From the NCBI RefSeq assembly GCF_003725545.1, contig NZ_RJLN01000005.1, forward strand, positions 51,615 through 115,614: 64,000 bases of DNA, in the 5' to 3' direction. This stretch comes from Micromonospora solifontis. Its GTDB lineage: Bacteria > Actinomycetota > Actinomycetes > Mycobacteriales > Micromonosporaceae. Below are positions 31,521 to 39,624 of the stretch, one piece after another (within the stretch, counting starts at the first letter, position 1; each line of letters begins with the position of its first letter). The position numbers and the translations under genes were made by a program. The notes beneath the pieces are model-generated. The model was not told where the DNA came from and did not search any database. It was given only the letters and a program-made list of their open reading frames with translations.

Positions 31521-31982
31521 CTACCGCAGTGGGCCGTCGCCCGGGCCGTCCGGGTCGTCGACCAGGTGGATCGCGGCCTCCTCCGCGCTGGCCCCGCCGC
31601 CGTCGATCCCGGCGTCCCAGGCGACCGAGTCCGCCTCCTCGTCCTCGCCGAAGCCCTCGTCGGGGGCGACCAGGCGGCCCGTCCGCGCCTCCCGCTCGTA
31701 CCCCCGGCGGGTCAGCTCGTCCTCGTCGTCGGCCGGCTCGGCGTACGGGTCGACGTCCGGTTCCTCCTGGGCGAGCAGCTGCGCGAGCGACTCACCGGCC
31801 CGCTCCTCCGCCGGCGTGGTGCCGAACCGGTTCGCGGCCGTCCAGTGGTCCGCGGCGACGATGCCGGTGTCGAGAGGATCGGGCACCCGGTCGTCGTCGA
31901 GGGTGTCCGAGGCGTCCAGGACGCCGTCGTCCTCGGCCACGTTCCACTCGTCCGCGAAGTCCGTGCGCTCCGTCTGGCTCAT
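31521..31982 (-). CDS. DUF5709 family acidic protein
   Basis: A 153-residue strongly acidic, probably disordered protein of the actinobacterial DUF5709 type; role unknown. It has DASDTLDDDRVPDPLDTGIV, then WTAANRFGTTPAEERAGESL (the conserved core), and ends with GRLVAPDEGFGEDEEAD and AAIHLVDDPDGPGDGP, all recognisable for the family. Acidic residues make up roughly a quarter to a third of the chain. It is a single gene convergent with the oxidoreductase and divergent from the cyclophilin gene. Confidence 0.82.
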   Translation of the reverse strand: MSQTERTDFADEWNVAEDDGVLDASDTLDDDRVPDPLDTGIVAADHWTAANRFGTTPAEERAGESLAQLLAQEEPDVDPYAEPADDEDELTRRGYEREARTGRLVAPDEGFGEDEEADSVAWDAGIDGGGASAEEAAIHLVDDPDGPGDGPLR

Positions 31983-32233
31983 GGCGTTGCCTCCCTGGTC
32001 ACGACCCCCGTGCCTACCTCAGCCTAGGCCCGCGCCGGTGACGGCGGAACCGCGGCCCGCCGGGGACGGCGCAGCCGCCCCGTCGCGGTCGACGCCGGCG
32101 CGGTGCGGCCGCTCGACCCCGCTGCCCGATGTGGGCCGGCGGCCGGCCCGGACAGGTCGACGGTTGTCGACATCGGGTCGACGGGTCCATAGACTCCGGT
32201 CTTTCTGGTACCACGAGTCCAGGGAGGACCCAC

Positions 32234-32992
32234 GTGTCGAGCGAAACCCGACCGCACGTCGCCCCGTCGCTGCTGTCCCGCCTCGCCGGCGTGGCGGTGA
32301 TCTCCGCCGCGCTGGTCGCCACCGGAGGCGCCGCCGCGAGCGCCGCCCCGCCCGCCCCGCAGCAGCCCACGCCGGGGCCGTGCGCGTACACGCCGACACC
32401 GGACGAGCCGGCGGCCCGGCCGGTGCCGCTGCCGCCCGACCCGCGGCGGACGCCCGACCACGGCACGGTCCGGGTCACCCTGCACACCAACCAGGGCCCG
32501 ATCGGGCTGACCCTCGACCGGGAACAGGCACCGTGCACCGTGCAGAGCTTCCTGCACCTGGCCCGGCACCGGTTCTACGACCGGACGCCCTGCCACCGGC
32601 TCACCGCGTACCCCACGCTGAAGGTGCTCCAGTGCGGCGACCCGTCGGGCACCGGCGAGGGCGGCCCGGGCTACCGGTACGCCGACGAACTGCCCACCGA
32701 CCTGCCGCCCGCGCCGACCGACCCGACCGGCGTCCGCCGGCTCTACGCCCGGGGCACCCTGGCCATGGCCAACGCCGGCCCGGACACCAACGGCAGCCAG
32801 TTCTTCCTGGTCCAGTCCGACTCGGCGCTGCGCCCCAACTACACCGTCTTCGGCACCGTGGACGCGGCCGGGCTGGCCACCCTGGACCGGATCGCAGCCG
32901 GCGGCATCGCCGCCACCCCGGAGGACCCTGCCCCGATCGACGGCGCGCCGGCCCTGCCGGTGGAGATCTGCCGGGCCACCCGCGGCCACTGA
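32234..32992 (+). CDS. secreted cyclophilin-type peptidyl-prolyl isomerase
   Basis: A 252-residue exported prolyl isomerase. The signal peptide spans about residues 1-38 (VAVISAALVATGGAAASA), followed by a Pro-rich linker (to about 75) and a cyclophilin domain (about 77-250): VRVTLHTNQGPIGLTL, FYDRTPCHRLTAYPTLKVLQ, CGDPSGTGEGGPGY, and GTLAMANAGPDTNGSQFFLV with the catalytic-core pattern. The usual F-H-R is present as CHRL. The GTG at 32234 has AGGGAGGA 6-13 nt upstream. It would assist folding of secreted proteins. A strong hairpin follows 7 nt after the stop. Confidence 0.9.
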   Translation: MSSETRPHVAPSLLSRLAGVAVISAALVATGGAAASAAPPAPQQPTPGPCAYTPTPDEPAARPVPLPPDPRRTPDHGTVRVTLHTNQGPIGLTLDREQAPCTVQSFLHLARHRFYDRTPCHRLTAYPTLKVLQCGDPSGTGEGGPGYRYADELPTDLPPAPTDPTGVRRLYARGTLAMANAGPDTNGSQFFLVQSDSALRPNYTVFGTVDAAGLATLDRIAAGGIAATPEDPAPIDGAPALPVEICRATRGH

Positions 32993-32999
32993 CCCCGGT

Positions 33000-33037
33000 C
33001 TGCCCGGCGGGGCGGTGATCCCGCCCCCGCCGGGCAG
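33000..33037. terminator. bidirectional terminator hairpin between convergent genes
   Basis: CTGCCCGGCGGGG (33000-33012) and CCCCGCCGGGCAG (33025-33037), a perfect 13-bp stem with a 12-nt loop, 7 nt after the cyclophilin stop and 8 nt beyond the 3' end of the convergent NTF2-like gene. Confidence 0.75.
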
Positions 33038-33045
33038 CGCTCGGG

Positions 33046-33435
33046 TCAGTGGTGGGCGTGCGGGTCGAAGCCCTCCGGCGCCCGGTCCAGGAAGGCGGTG
33101 ATCTCGCTGATCCGGCCGTCGTTGTCGAATACCAGCACGTCCGTGCCGGTGGCGAAGGACTTCCCGTCACCCACCTCGATCTCCCACCGGACCCGGCCCC
33201 GGTCGTGGTGGAGCTGCGGCTCCCCACGGTGCCGGAGCACCGCGTCGGTCATGTGCCCGGTGAACTGGTCGTGGAAGTCGATCAGTGCCTGCCGGCCGCG
33301 GAACACCCCGATCACCGCGTGGTACGCGACGTCGTCGGTGAACGTGTCGGTGGCCAGTTCCTGCTGCTCGTCGGGCTTGCCGGTGTTCCAGAACCGGAGG
33401 TAGCGCTGGACGGTGGCCTGGTTCGTGGAGGTCAT
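33046..33435 (-). CDS. SnoaL/NTF2-like polyketide-cyclase-fold protein
   Basis: A 129-residue cone-fold protein of the SnoaL/nuclear-transport-factor-2-like superfamily: VQRYLRFWNTGKPDEQQELA, DDVAYHAVIGVFRGRQALIDFH, and RWEIEVGDGKSFATGTDVL with FDNDGRISEITAF. Many such proteins are orphan enzymes or binding proteins, and there is no polyketide cluster here, so no reaction is proposed. It is divergent from the MmyB-type regulator at 33567 (131-bp gap), which probably controls it. Confidence 0.82.
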   Translation of the reverse strand: MTSTNQATVQRYLRFWNTGKPDEQQELATDTFTDDVAYHAVIGVFRGRQALIDFHDQFTGHMTDAVLRHRGEPQLHHDRGRVRWEIEVGDGKSFATGTDVLVFDNDGRISEITAFLDRAPEGFDPHAHH

Positions 33436-33566
33436 GATGCTCCCGCTTCCTGTCGACGGTCTGCTGCGGCGGCTGCCGCACCAGGAACCCTGCGTCCCGC
33501 CTCCGGGTGGTGTCGATTACCTCCGAGGTCATTGCCCCGCGTCCCTGGGCGGGTGAGGCTGGTGCC

Positions 33567-34385
33567 ATGACCAGGACCGAACCGGTGGGCGTGCTGATCC
33601 GGCGCTGGCGCGAGCGGCGGGGCCGGTCGCAGCTCGACGTGTCGGTGTCGGCCGAGCTGTCCACCCGGCACCTGAGCTTCGTCGAGACCGGACGGGCCAA
33701 CCCGAGCCGCGGCATGATCGAGCGGCTCTGCGAGGAGCTGGACGTGCCGCTGCGGGAGCGGAACGCCCTCTACCTGGCCGCCGGGTTCGCGCCGGTGCAC
33801 CCCGAGCGGCCGTTCACCGATCTCGGCGTCGCCCGAGCCGCCGTCGAGGCCGTCCTCGCCGGGCACGAACCGAATCCGGCCCTGGCCGTCAACGTGCGGT
33901 GGGAACTGCTCGCCGCGAACCAGGCCATGGCGATGTTCCTGCAGGGTGTGCCGGCCGAGCTGCGCACGCCACGGGTCAACGTGCTGCGGGCGACGCTGCA
34001 CCCGGACGGCCTGTCCCGGCGGATCGTCAACCTCGCCCAGTGGCGGGCGCACGTGCTGCGCCGGGTCCGCCGGCAGCTCGCCCGTACCGCGGCCGAGGGC
34101 CTGGCGGAACTGCTGGCGGAACTGGAGAGCTATCCGGCGCCGGAGCCGGCCGGCGGCGCCGCGCCGACCGAGGACCTGGTGGTCCCGCTGCGGTTCACCA
34201 CCGAGTACGGCGAGCTGGCGCTGCTCTACACGATGACGATGTTCGGCTCGCCCCGCGACGTCACGCTGGACGAGATCTCCATCGAGACGTTCTTCCCGGC
34301 GGACGCCGCCACGGCCGAGCTGCTGCGGGCCATGGCGACCATGGCCGCGCCGCCGACCGGGATGGTGGAGAGCGGCGTGCGCTAA
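33567..34385 (+). CDS. XRE-family regulator, MmyB-like ligand domain
   Basis: A 272-residue regulator. The N-terminal XRE helix-turn-helix is at about 8-62 (LIRRWRERRGRSQLDVSVSA, LSTRHLSFVETGRANPSRGM), followed by an MmyB/PAS-like domain (about 90-265; NPALAVNVRWELLAANQAM, and FTTEYGELALLYTMTMFGSP near the C-terminus). Such proteins are actinobacterial regulators that usually control an adjacent divergent oxidoreductase or small enzyme, here the NTF2-like gene. Its stop overlaps the 3' end of the GGDEF gene by 4 nt. Confidence 0.88.
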   Translation: MTRTEPVGVLIRRWRERRGRSQLDVSVSAELSTRHLSFVETGRANPSRGMIERLCEELDVPLRERNALYLAAGFAPVHPERPFTDLGVARAAVEAVLAGHEPNPALAVNVRWELLAANQAMAMFLQGVPAELRTPRVNVLRATLHPDGLSRRIVNLAQWRAHVLRRVRRQLARTAAEGLAELLAELESYPAPEPAGGAAPTEDLVVPLRFTTEYGELALLYTMTMFGSPRDVTLDEISIETFFPADAATAELLRAMATMAAPPTGMVESGVR

Positions 34386-35455
34386 CCGGGCACGTCGGAG
34401 CGGCCGGACAGCAGGGGCCGGCCCTCGGCGGCGCGGCGGCGTTCCTGCTTGGCCCGGTAGAGGTGCCGGTCGGCCGCCCGGATCAGGGTGTCCAGGGTGT
34501 CCCCGTCGGCCGGGGCGGTGGCGGCGCCGATGCTGATGCCGGCGACCTGCCCTACCGCGGTGTCGAGCCGCGCCGCGACCGTCCGGGCGGTGCTCTCGTC
34601 CGTGTCCGCCAGGACGACGACGAACTCGTCGCCGCCGACCCGGGCGATCGCGTCCTCGGCCCGCAGCGCCTCCCGGGCCACCGCCACCACCCGGCGCAGC
34701 AGGTCGTCCCCGGCGGCGTGGCCGTGGCGGTCGTTGACCAGCTTGAAGTTGTCCAGGTCCAGGCAGAGCAGGGACGGCCCGGGCCGGCAGCCGTTGCGGA
34801 ACAGGTGCCGGGCGAACTCGGCCAGCCCGCGCCGGTTCAACGCACCGGTGAGCGGGTCCAGCGAGGCGAGGGCCCGCAACTGCGACCGCTGGCGGGCCAG
34901 CGTCCGGGTCTGCGTGGCGAACACGGAGACCAGGACCAGCATGCCGGAGACGTAGACGAAAACGTACCCGGGCGGAGCCGGCCGGAAGGTGGCGACGGCG
35001 AGGTACGCCCCGACGGTGAGCACCTCCAGTCCCAGCATCAGGCGCAGCTCGGGGGTGTAGCCGGCGACGAAGACGGCCGTGGTCACGAAGCCCAGTGCGG
35101 CCGGTGACGTCACGCCGCCGTCCCAGTACGCGCCGAACGCCGCGACCACCAGCGTGATCATCAGCAGGGTGAACGAGACGCGGTAACCGGACGCCTTCGT
35201 GGTCACCCGCGTCGCCGCCCACAAACCCGCGATGCCCGCCAGCAGGGCGCAGCCGTACGCGGCGAGCATCGGGTCGCGGTGGGGCTGCGTGAGCGTCAGT
35301 AGGCAGTAGACGACGGCGACCGAGTGTGAGACGGCGTGCAGGGCGGCGCTGAGCGCCGTCCTGCGGCGGCGCTCGCGTACCCCGCTCTCCACCGCACTCA
35401 CCGCCACCCCGACGACCGTTCCGGTGGGAACACGACCCCGACCAGTCGAATTCAA
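34382..35455 (-). CDS. membrane-bound diguanylate cyclase (GGDEF)
   Basis: A 357-residue protein with several N-terminal transmembrane segments (about 40-185: VYCLLTLTQ, LLAGIAGLW, FTLLMITLVVAAFGAYW, LGFVTTAVFVAGYTP, VFVYVSGMLVLVSVF) and a C-terminal GGDEF domain (about 195-345). Active-site motif RVGGDEFVVVLAD is intact, with DLDNFKLVNDRHGHAAGDDL upstream, so it should make cyclic di-GMP, a developmental signal in actinomycetes. No EAL domain is fused. There is no obvious I-site RxxD directly before GGDEF. The membrane part has no recognised ligand domain. Confidence 0.88.
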   Translation of the reverse strand: MNSTGRGRVPTGTVVGVAVSAVESGVRERRRRTALSAALHAVSHSVAVVYCLLTLTQPHRDPMLAAYGCALLAGIAGLWAATRVTTKASGYRVSFTLLMITLVVAAFGAYWDGGVTSPAALGFVTTAVFVAGYTPELRLMLGLEVLTVGAYLAVATFRPAPPGYVFVYVSGMLVLVSVFATQTRTLARQRSQLRALASLDPLTGALNRRGLAEFARHLFRNGCRPGPSLLCLDLDNFKLVNDRHGHAAGDDLLRRVVAVAREALRAEDAIARVGGDEFVVVLADTDESTARTVAARLDTAVGQVAGISIGAATAPADGDTLDTLIRAADRHLYRAKQERRRAAEGRPLLSGRSDVPG

Positions 35456-35575
35456 GGGTGTGCATCAGGTCACAGTCAATACCCGGGCCGGGTCGGCCTC
35501 CCGACCATCACCCAGCGTCACCCAAGGTGCGACCGATGGTGCGTGACCTGCGGCGGGTCGTCGGCGCGGTGGCGG

Positions 35576-36235
35576 TCAGCGGGGCACGGTGACCGCCGTG
35601 ACGATGAGGCCGCGGGCGATCAGCCAGCGGCCGTGCAACACGGCCAGCGGCGGGCCGCCGTCGATCCGGCCGCCGTCGACCAGCACCCGGGCGGTGAAGC
35701 CGCCGCCGGCCGGGTCGATGGACAGCTCCGCGTCCTCGAAGCCGAGCCAGCGCCCGGTCAGCGGATACCACGCCTTGTAGACCGACTCCTTCGCGCTGAA
35801 CAGCAGCCGGCCCCAGTGGCGGGTCGGGTCCTCCCGGTCGAGCCGGCGCAGCAGGTCCGGCTCGCCGCCGACGGTCACCGTCTCGCCCACGCCCTCGGGC
35901 AGCGCCTCGTGCGGTTCGGCGTCGATGCCGAGCCCGGCCAGGTCGGTGCCCCGGGCGACCGCCGCCGCCCGGTAGCCGGCGCAGTGTGTGATGCTGCCGA
36001 CCACGCCGGCCGGCCACACCGGCTCGCGGCGCGGGCCGGAACGGATCGGACCCGGGACGTGGCCGAGCTTGCCCAGCGCCTCCCGGGCGCAGCGCCGGGC
36101 CGTGACGAACTCCCGGCGGCGGGTCTCCACGGCCCTCGCGACCAGGTCCTGCTCGCCCGGGTACGGGGCCTCACCCGGAATGTCGGCGAACGCGTGGACG
36201 GACACGACCGCCGGCGGCAGCAGCGTCTCGATCAC
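35576..36235 (-). CDS. 4'-phosphopantetheinyl transferase (Sfp/EntD-type)
   Basis: A 219-residue enzyme that transfers the phosphopantetheine arm of CoA to carrier proteins. The magnesium and CoA signature is present: GIDAEPHEALPEGV (Asp and Glu metal ligands) and FSAKESVYKAWYPLTGRWLG with W-G-R-L-L-F-S-A-K-E-S, typical of EntD-like PPTases. SITHCAGY matches the substrate-binding loop. The GTG start overlaps the stop of the upstream phosphoesterase as GTGA, fixing the start. No carrier-protein gene lies in the window, so it probably acts in trans on clusters elsewhere. Confidence 0.9.
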   Translation of the reverse strand: MIETLLPPAVVSVHAFADIPGEAPYPGEQDLVARAVETRRREFVTARRCAREALGKLGHVPGPIRSGPRREPVWPAGVVGSITHCAGYRAAAVARGTDLAGLGIDAEPHEALPEGVGETVTVGGEPDLLRRLDREDPTRHWGRLLFSAKESVYKAWYPLTGRWLGFEDAELSIDPAGGGFTARVLVDGGRIDGGPPLAVLHGRWLIARGLIVTAVTVPR

Positions 36236-37065
36236 TGCTTGCCCCCCAGGATCCGGCGCATCGGCTGCGGCTGCCCGCCCCGGCGGCGCCACTCACGCGG
36301 GTAGCCCAGCGACACCTCCTCGAAGCGCACCCCGTCGTACTCGGTGGTGCGGGGGATGTGCAGGTGCCCGTAGACGGCCGCGACCGCACGGTGCCGGACG
36401 TGCCAGTCGGCGGTGCGCTCGGTGCCGCACCACTGGGCGAACTCCGGATACCAGAGCACCTCGGTGGGCTGGCGGACCAGCGGCCAGTGGCTGACCAGGA
36501 CGGTCGGCAGGGTCGGGTCGACGGCGGCCAGGCGGCGCTCGGTCTCCGCCAGCCGGGCCCAGCACCACGACTCCCGGTCCGGGTACGGGTCCGGGTGCAG
36601 CAGCACCTCGTCGGTGCAGACCACCCCGGCGTCGTACGCCCGGCGCAGCGACTCCTCCTTCGTGCTGGTGCCGGGGGCGCGGAAGGAGTAGTCGTAGAGC
36701 TGGAACAGTGGCGCCACCACCACCGGCCCGTCCTCGGACTGCCAGACCGGGTAGTCGTCCTCCGGGGTCAGCACGCCGAGGCCACGGCACATCGCGACCA
36801 GCGCCGCGTAGCGTTCCTGCCCGCGCAGGGCCACCGGATCGGACGGGTGCGTCCACAGCTCGTGGTTGCCCGGTGCCCAGATCACCTGCGCGAACCGGTC
36901 GCGGAGCAGCCGCAGCGTCTCCTCGACCGAGGCGAACAGCTCGGCCACGTCGCCGGCCACGATCAGCCAGTCGTCCGGCGACTCCGGGTGCAGGCGGTCG
37001 ACCACCGTGCGGTTCTCCTCGTACGACACGTGGAGATCACTGACCGCGAACAGCGCACCCGTCAC
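36232..37065 (-). CDS. metallophosphoesterase (calcineurin-like)
   Basis: A 277-residue phosphoesterase with the metal-binding blocks of the superfamily in order: FAVSDLHVSYEEN (D-x-H), LIVAGDVAELF (GD), IWAPGNHELWT (GNHE), VLVSHWPLV and VYGHLHIPRTTEYDGVRF (GHxH). It is first of a two-gene operon with the phosphopantetheinyl transferase, an arrangement I have seen repeatedly in Streptomyces and Micromonospora. Its substrate is unknown; the pairing could mean CoA- or phosphopantetheine-related turnover (inference). Confidence 0.88.
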   Translation of the reverse strand: MTGALFAVSDLHVSYEENRTVVDRLHPESPDDWLIVAGDVAELFASVEETLRLLRDRFAQVIWAPGNHELWTHPSDPVALRGQERYAALVAMCRGLGVLTPEDDYPVWQSEDGPVVVAPLFQLYDYSFRAPGTSTKEESLRRAYDAGVVCTDEVLLHPDPYPDRESWCWARLAETERRLAAVDPTLPTVLVSHWPLVRQPTEVLWYPEFAQWCGTERTADWHVRHRAVAAVYGHLHIPRTTEYDGVRFEEVSLGYPREWRRRGGQPQPMRRILGGKQ

Positions 37066-37270
37066 CCGGTCGATCCTGCCACCGGCGGGCGCCGCCGGGG
37101 TAGCTCACGAGGGGTCGCCCGGCCGACGGAAACCCGACCGCTACGGGGCCGGGCAGGGGGTGCGCCACGGCGGCGGGCGGGCCAGAATGGGCGGCATCGG
37201 TGTCGCGACCCCGGCGGCGGTGCAGGGCCGTACGGGCTGAAACGTCGACTCTTCACGGAAGGGACGACGG

Positions 37271-38047
37271 ATGCACCCGATGCTGCGTCGACTCGACGAC
37301 CTCGCCGCCCATCTCGCCACCCGGCCGGACACCCTGGCGCTGCTCGGCCTCGGGTCCGCCGGCGCCGAGCACGACCGCCTCGACGCCCACTCCGACCTGG
37401 ACTTCTTCCTCGTCGTCGCGGACGGGGCGGTGGCCGGATACGTCGACTCGGTCGACTGGCTGGCGGCGCCCTGCCCGGTGGCGTACAGCTTCCGCAACGA
37501 GCGGAACGGGCGGAAGGCGCTCTACGCCGACGGCATCTTCGTCGAGTACGCGGTCTTCACCGTCGACGAGCTGGCCCGGCTGCCGTTCACCGGTGCCCGG
37601 GTGGTGTGGCAGCGGGCCGACGCCCCGGCCGGGCTGGCCGAGTGCGGCCCGCCGCCCCGGCCCGCCACGCCGTACGACACCGTCGAGTTCCACCTGGGCG
37701 AGGCGTTGACCAACCTGTACGTGGGCCTGCACCGCGAGCTGCGCGGGGAGCGGCTCACCGCGTCCCGGTTCATCCAGTCGTACGCGGTGGACCGGGTGCT
37801 GGCGCTGCTGCGGCTGACCGCCCCGGAGGCGGCCGCGCACCGGCGGGACCCGTTCGACCCGAGCCGGCGGGTGGAGCGGGCGTACCCACCGGAGGTGCTG
37901 CCGCTCGTCGAGATGGTGCCCGGGTACCGGCACAACCGGGCGGCGGCGCGGGTGACCCTGGACTGGCTGGCGGCCCGGTTCCCGGTGGACCCGGTGATCG
38001 GCGACGCGATCCGCGCGCTGCTGGCCTCCGCTGCTCACTCCCGGTGA
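37271..38047 (+). CDS. nucleotidyltransferase-domain protein
   Basis: A 258-residue protein with a Pol-beta-type nucleotidyltransferase core. LALLGLGSAGAEHDRLDAHS holds the G-S helix and DLDFFLVVADGAVA supplies the D-x-D metal residues (about 43-45). The C-terminal half is helical (SRFIQSYAVDRVLALLRLTA, RVTLDWLAARFPVDP). The architecture resembles aminoglycoside-nucleotidyltransferase-like or minimal nucleotidyltransferases; no partner HEPN toxin adjoins. It is preceded by GGAAGGGACG just before the ATG. Substrate unknown; resistance function is possible but unsupported. Confidence 0.78.
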   Translation: MHPMLRRLDDLAAHLATRPDTLALLGLGSAGAEHDRLDAHSDLDFFLVVADGAVAGYVDSVDWLAAPCPVAYSFRNERNGRKALYADGIFVEYAVFTVDELARLPFTGARVVWQRADAPAGLAECGPPPRPATPYDTVEFHLGEALTNLYVGLHRELRGERLTASRFIQSYAVDRVLALLRLTAPEAAAHRRDPFDPSRRVERAYPPEVLPLVEMVPGYRHNRAAARVTLDWLAARFPVDPVIGDAIRALLASAAHSR

Positions 38048-38068
38048 GCGGCCGGCGCTTGGGGCAAC

Positions 38069-39037
38069 CTATCCGGCGAGCCGGGCGGCGAACTCGTCGG
38101 TGGCGCGCAGCAACGCTCCGGCGATGCCGGGCTCGGCCGCCGAGTGCCCGGCGTCGGGCACGATCCGCAGGTCCGCCTCCGGCCAGTGCCGCGCCAGGTC
38201 GTACGCGGACACCGGCGGGCAGCACAGGTCGTAGCGGCCGTTGATGATGACGGCGGGCAGGTGCCGGATCCGGTCCACCCCGTCGAGCAGTTGCGTGTCG
38301 GTGTCGAGGAAGCCGCCGTGCCAGACGTAGTGGGACAGGATCCGGGCGATCGGCAGGGCGTGCGCGTCGGCGGTGAAGTGGTCGAGCAGGCCGGCGTCCG
38401 GCACCAGCGACGAGTTCACCGCCTCCCACCGCCCCCACGCCGCCGCGCAGGCCCGCGCCTCGGCCTCGTCGGGCCCGTGCAGCCGCCGGTGGTACGCGCC
38501 CAGCACGTCGTCCCGTTCCGCCGCCGGGATCGGCGCGACGAACCGCTCCCACTCCTCCGGCTGGAGGTGGCGCAGGCCGCCCTGGTAGAACCAGTCCCGC
38601 TCGGCGCGGCGCATGAGCAGCACGCCGCGCAGGATCAGCCCGGTGACCCGGGTCGGGTGGGTCTGCGCGTACGCCAGGCCGAGGGTGACACCCCACGATC
38701 CGCCGAACACCAGCCACGCGTCGATGCCGAGCCGCTCGCGGATCACCTCCAGGTCGTCCACCAGGTGCCAGGTGGTGTTGCCGCGCAGGCCGCCCGGCGG
38801 GGTGCTGCGGCCCGCGCCGCGCTGGTCGAACAACACGACCCGGTAGCGGTCCGGGTCGAAGAACCGCCGGGCCGCGGGCACCAGGCCGCCGCCCGGGCCG
38901 CCGTGCAGGAAGACCGCCGGTACGCCGTCCGGGCGGCCCACCTCCTCCACGTACAGTTCGTGGCCGTCGCCGACCGCGACCCGGTGCGTGGCGTACGGCT
39001 CGACCGGCGGGTACAGGATGCGCTCGATGCTGCTCAT
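38069..39037 (-). CDS. pip: prolyl aminopeptidase (S33)
   Basis: A 322-residue alpha/beta-hydrolase peptidase that removes N-terminal proline. Diagnostic blocks are FLHGGPGGGLVPAARRFFDP (the HGGPG oxyanion motif, about 45-49), LFDQRGAGRSTP, VFGGSWGVTLGLAYAQTHP with Ser114 in GGSWG, and PDAGHSAAEPGI holding the catalytic His near the C-terminus. NGRYDLCCPP carries the Asp. The R-G-x-F/L-L-x-R pattern LRGVLLMRRAERDWFYQGG is typical of S33 iminopeptidases. No signal peptide, so it is cytoplasmic. Monocistronic. Confidence 0.9.
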   Translation of the reverse strand: MSSIERILYPPVEPYATHRVAVGDGHELYVEEVGRPDGVPAVFLHGGPGGGLVPAARRFFDPDRYRVVLFDQRGAGRSTPPGGLRGNTTWHLVDDLEVIRERLGIDAWLVFGGSWGVTLGLAYAQTHPTRVTGLILRGVLLMRRAERDWFYQGGLRHLQPEEWERFVAPIPAAERDDVLGAYHRRLHGPDEAEARACAAAWGRWEAVNSSLVPDAGLLDHFTADAHALPIARILSHYVWHGGFLDTDTQLLDGVDRIRHLPAVIINGRYDLCCPPVSAYDLARHWPEADLRIVPDAGHSAAEPGIAGALLRATDEFAARLAG

Positions 39038-39082
39038 GGCCAGCCATCCTGCCCGCTCGGCTCCACCGACGCGGGGCGCCGG

Positions 39083-39457
39083 TCAGCAGGCGATGCCGCT
39101 GCCGAGGCCGTCCAGCAGGGCGTCGGCGACCCAGCCGGACACCCCGGTCGTGGTGTCCTTCAGGTACGTCCAGGTGTAGGTGGTGTGGCCGTTGGCGCTG
39201 ACCCGGTCGCCGCTGGTGAAGCAGTGGAAGTCGACGCTGTGGCTGAGCTGCCCGTAACCGAGCGACCCGCAACTGGTGTGCGGCCCGGTGCGGATGTTGA
39301 TGTTGCTGCCGTTGAAGAGCTGGCCGTACTTGTTGTCGATGTTGGTGTGGTAGTGGCTGCAGGTCGCGCTCGCCGGCGCCGCCGCGCCGATCACCGCGAC
39401 GCCCGTGCCGGCGACGGTCAGCAGGACGGCCGCCCCGATCGAAGAAACCTTCCGCAC
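39083..39457 (-). CDS. small secreted SH3-like protein
   Basis: A 124-residue exported protein. The signal peptide runs from the GTG at 39457 to about residue 31 (VSSIGAAVLLTVAGTGVAVI, then AAPASA). The mature part has NINIRTGPHTSCGSLGYGQL, HSVDFHCFTSGDRVSANGHT and TWTYLKDTTTGVSGWVADAL: the bacterial SH3 (SH3b) layout with paired Cys and G-W-V near the end. Such proteins bind cell-wall peptides or are extracellular inhibitors. GGGGGTTGATC precedes the GTG. An earlier in-frame ATG (39511) would destroy the signal peptide. Confidence 0.75.
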   Translation of the reverse strand: MRKVSSIGAAVLLTVAGTGVAVIGAAAPASATCSHYHTNIDNKYGQLFNGSNINIRTGPHTSCGSLGYGQLSHSVDFHCFTSGDRVSANGHTTYTWTYLKDTTTGVSGWVADALLDGLGSGIAC

Positions 39458-39585
39458 GTCGATCAACCCCCCGAATTCGGAGACACACGCAAAGTGATCA
39501 AATATTGACATGCTTCAAGGTCGAGGGCAAGGCCCGGAGGCGGCCGGTTGCAGAATGCACGTGCGGTCCGGCGGGCCGGCCGGTT

Positions 39586-39616
39586 CCTGACCGGCGCCGG
39601 TGCGACGCCGGTCAGG
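39586..39616 (-). terminator. terminator of the DivIVA-like gene
   Basis: On the plus strand CCTGACCGGCG (39586-39596) and CGCCGGTCAGG (39606-39616), an 11-bp perfect stem with a 9-nt loop, 8 nt beyond the stop codon of the minus-strand gene ending at 39625. Confidence 0.7.
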
Positions 39617-39624
39617 ACAGGCGG

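Noticed and set aside
35576..36235. The PPTase as a marker of a biosynthetic gene cluster in this window
   Set aside because: No polyketide synthase, peptide synthetase or carrier-protein gene is present within the 64 kb.
37271..38047. Nucleotidyltransferase as the antitoxin of a MNT/HEPN toxin-antitoxin pair
   Set aside because: No HEPN-domain partner adjoins it and its length (258 aa) exceeds that of minimal nucleotidyltransferase antitoxins.
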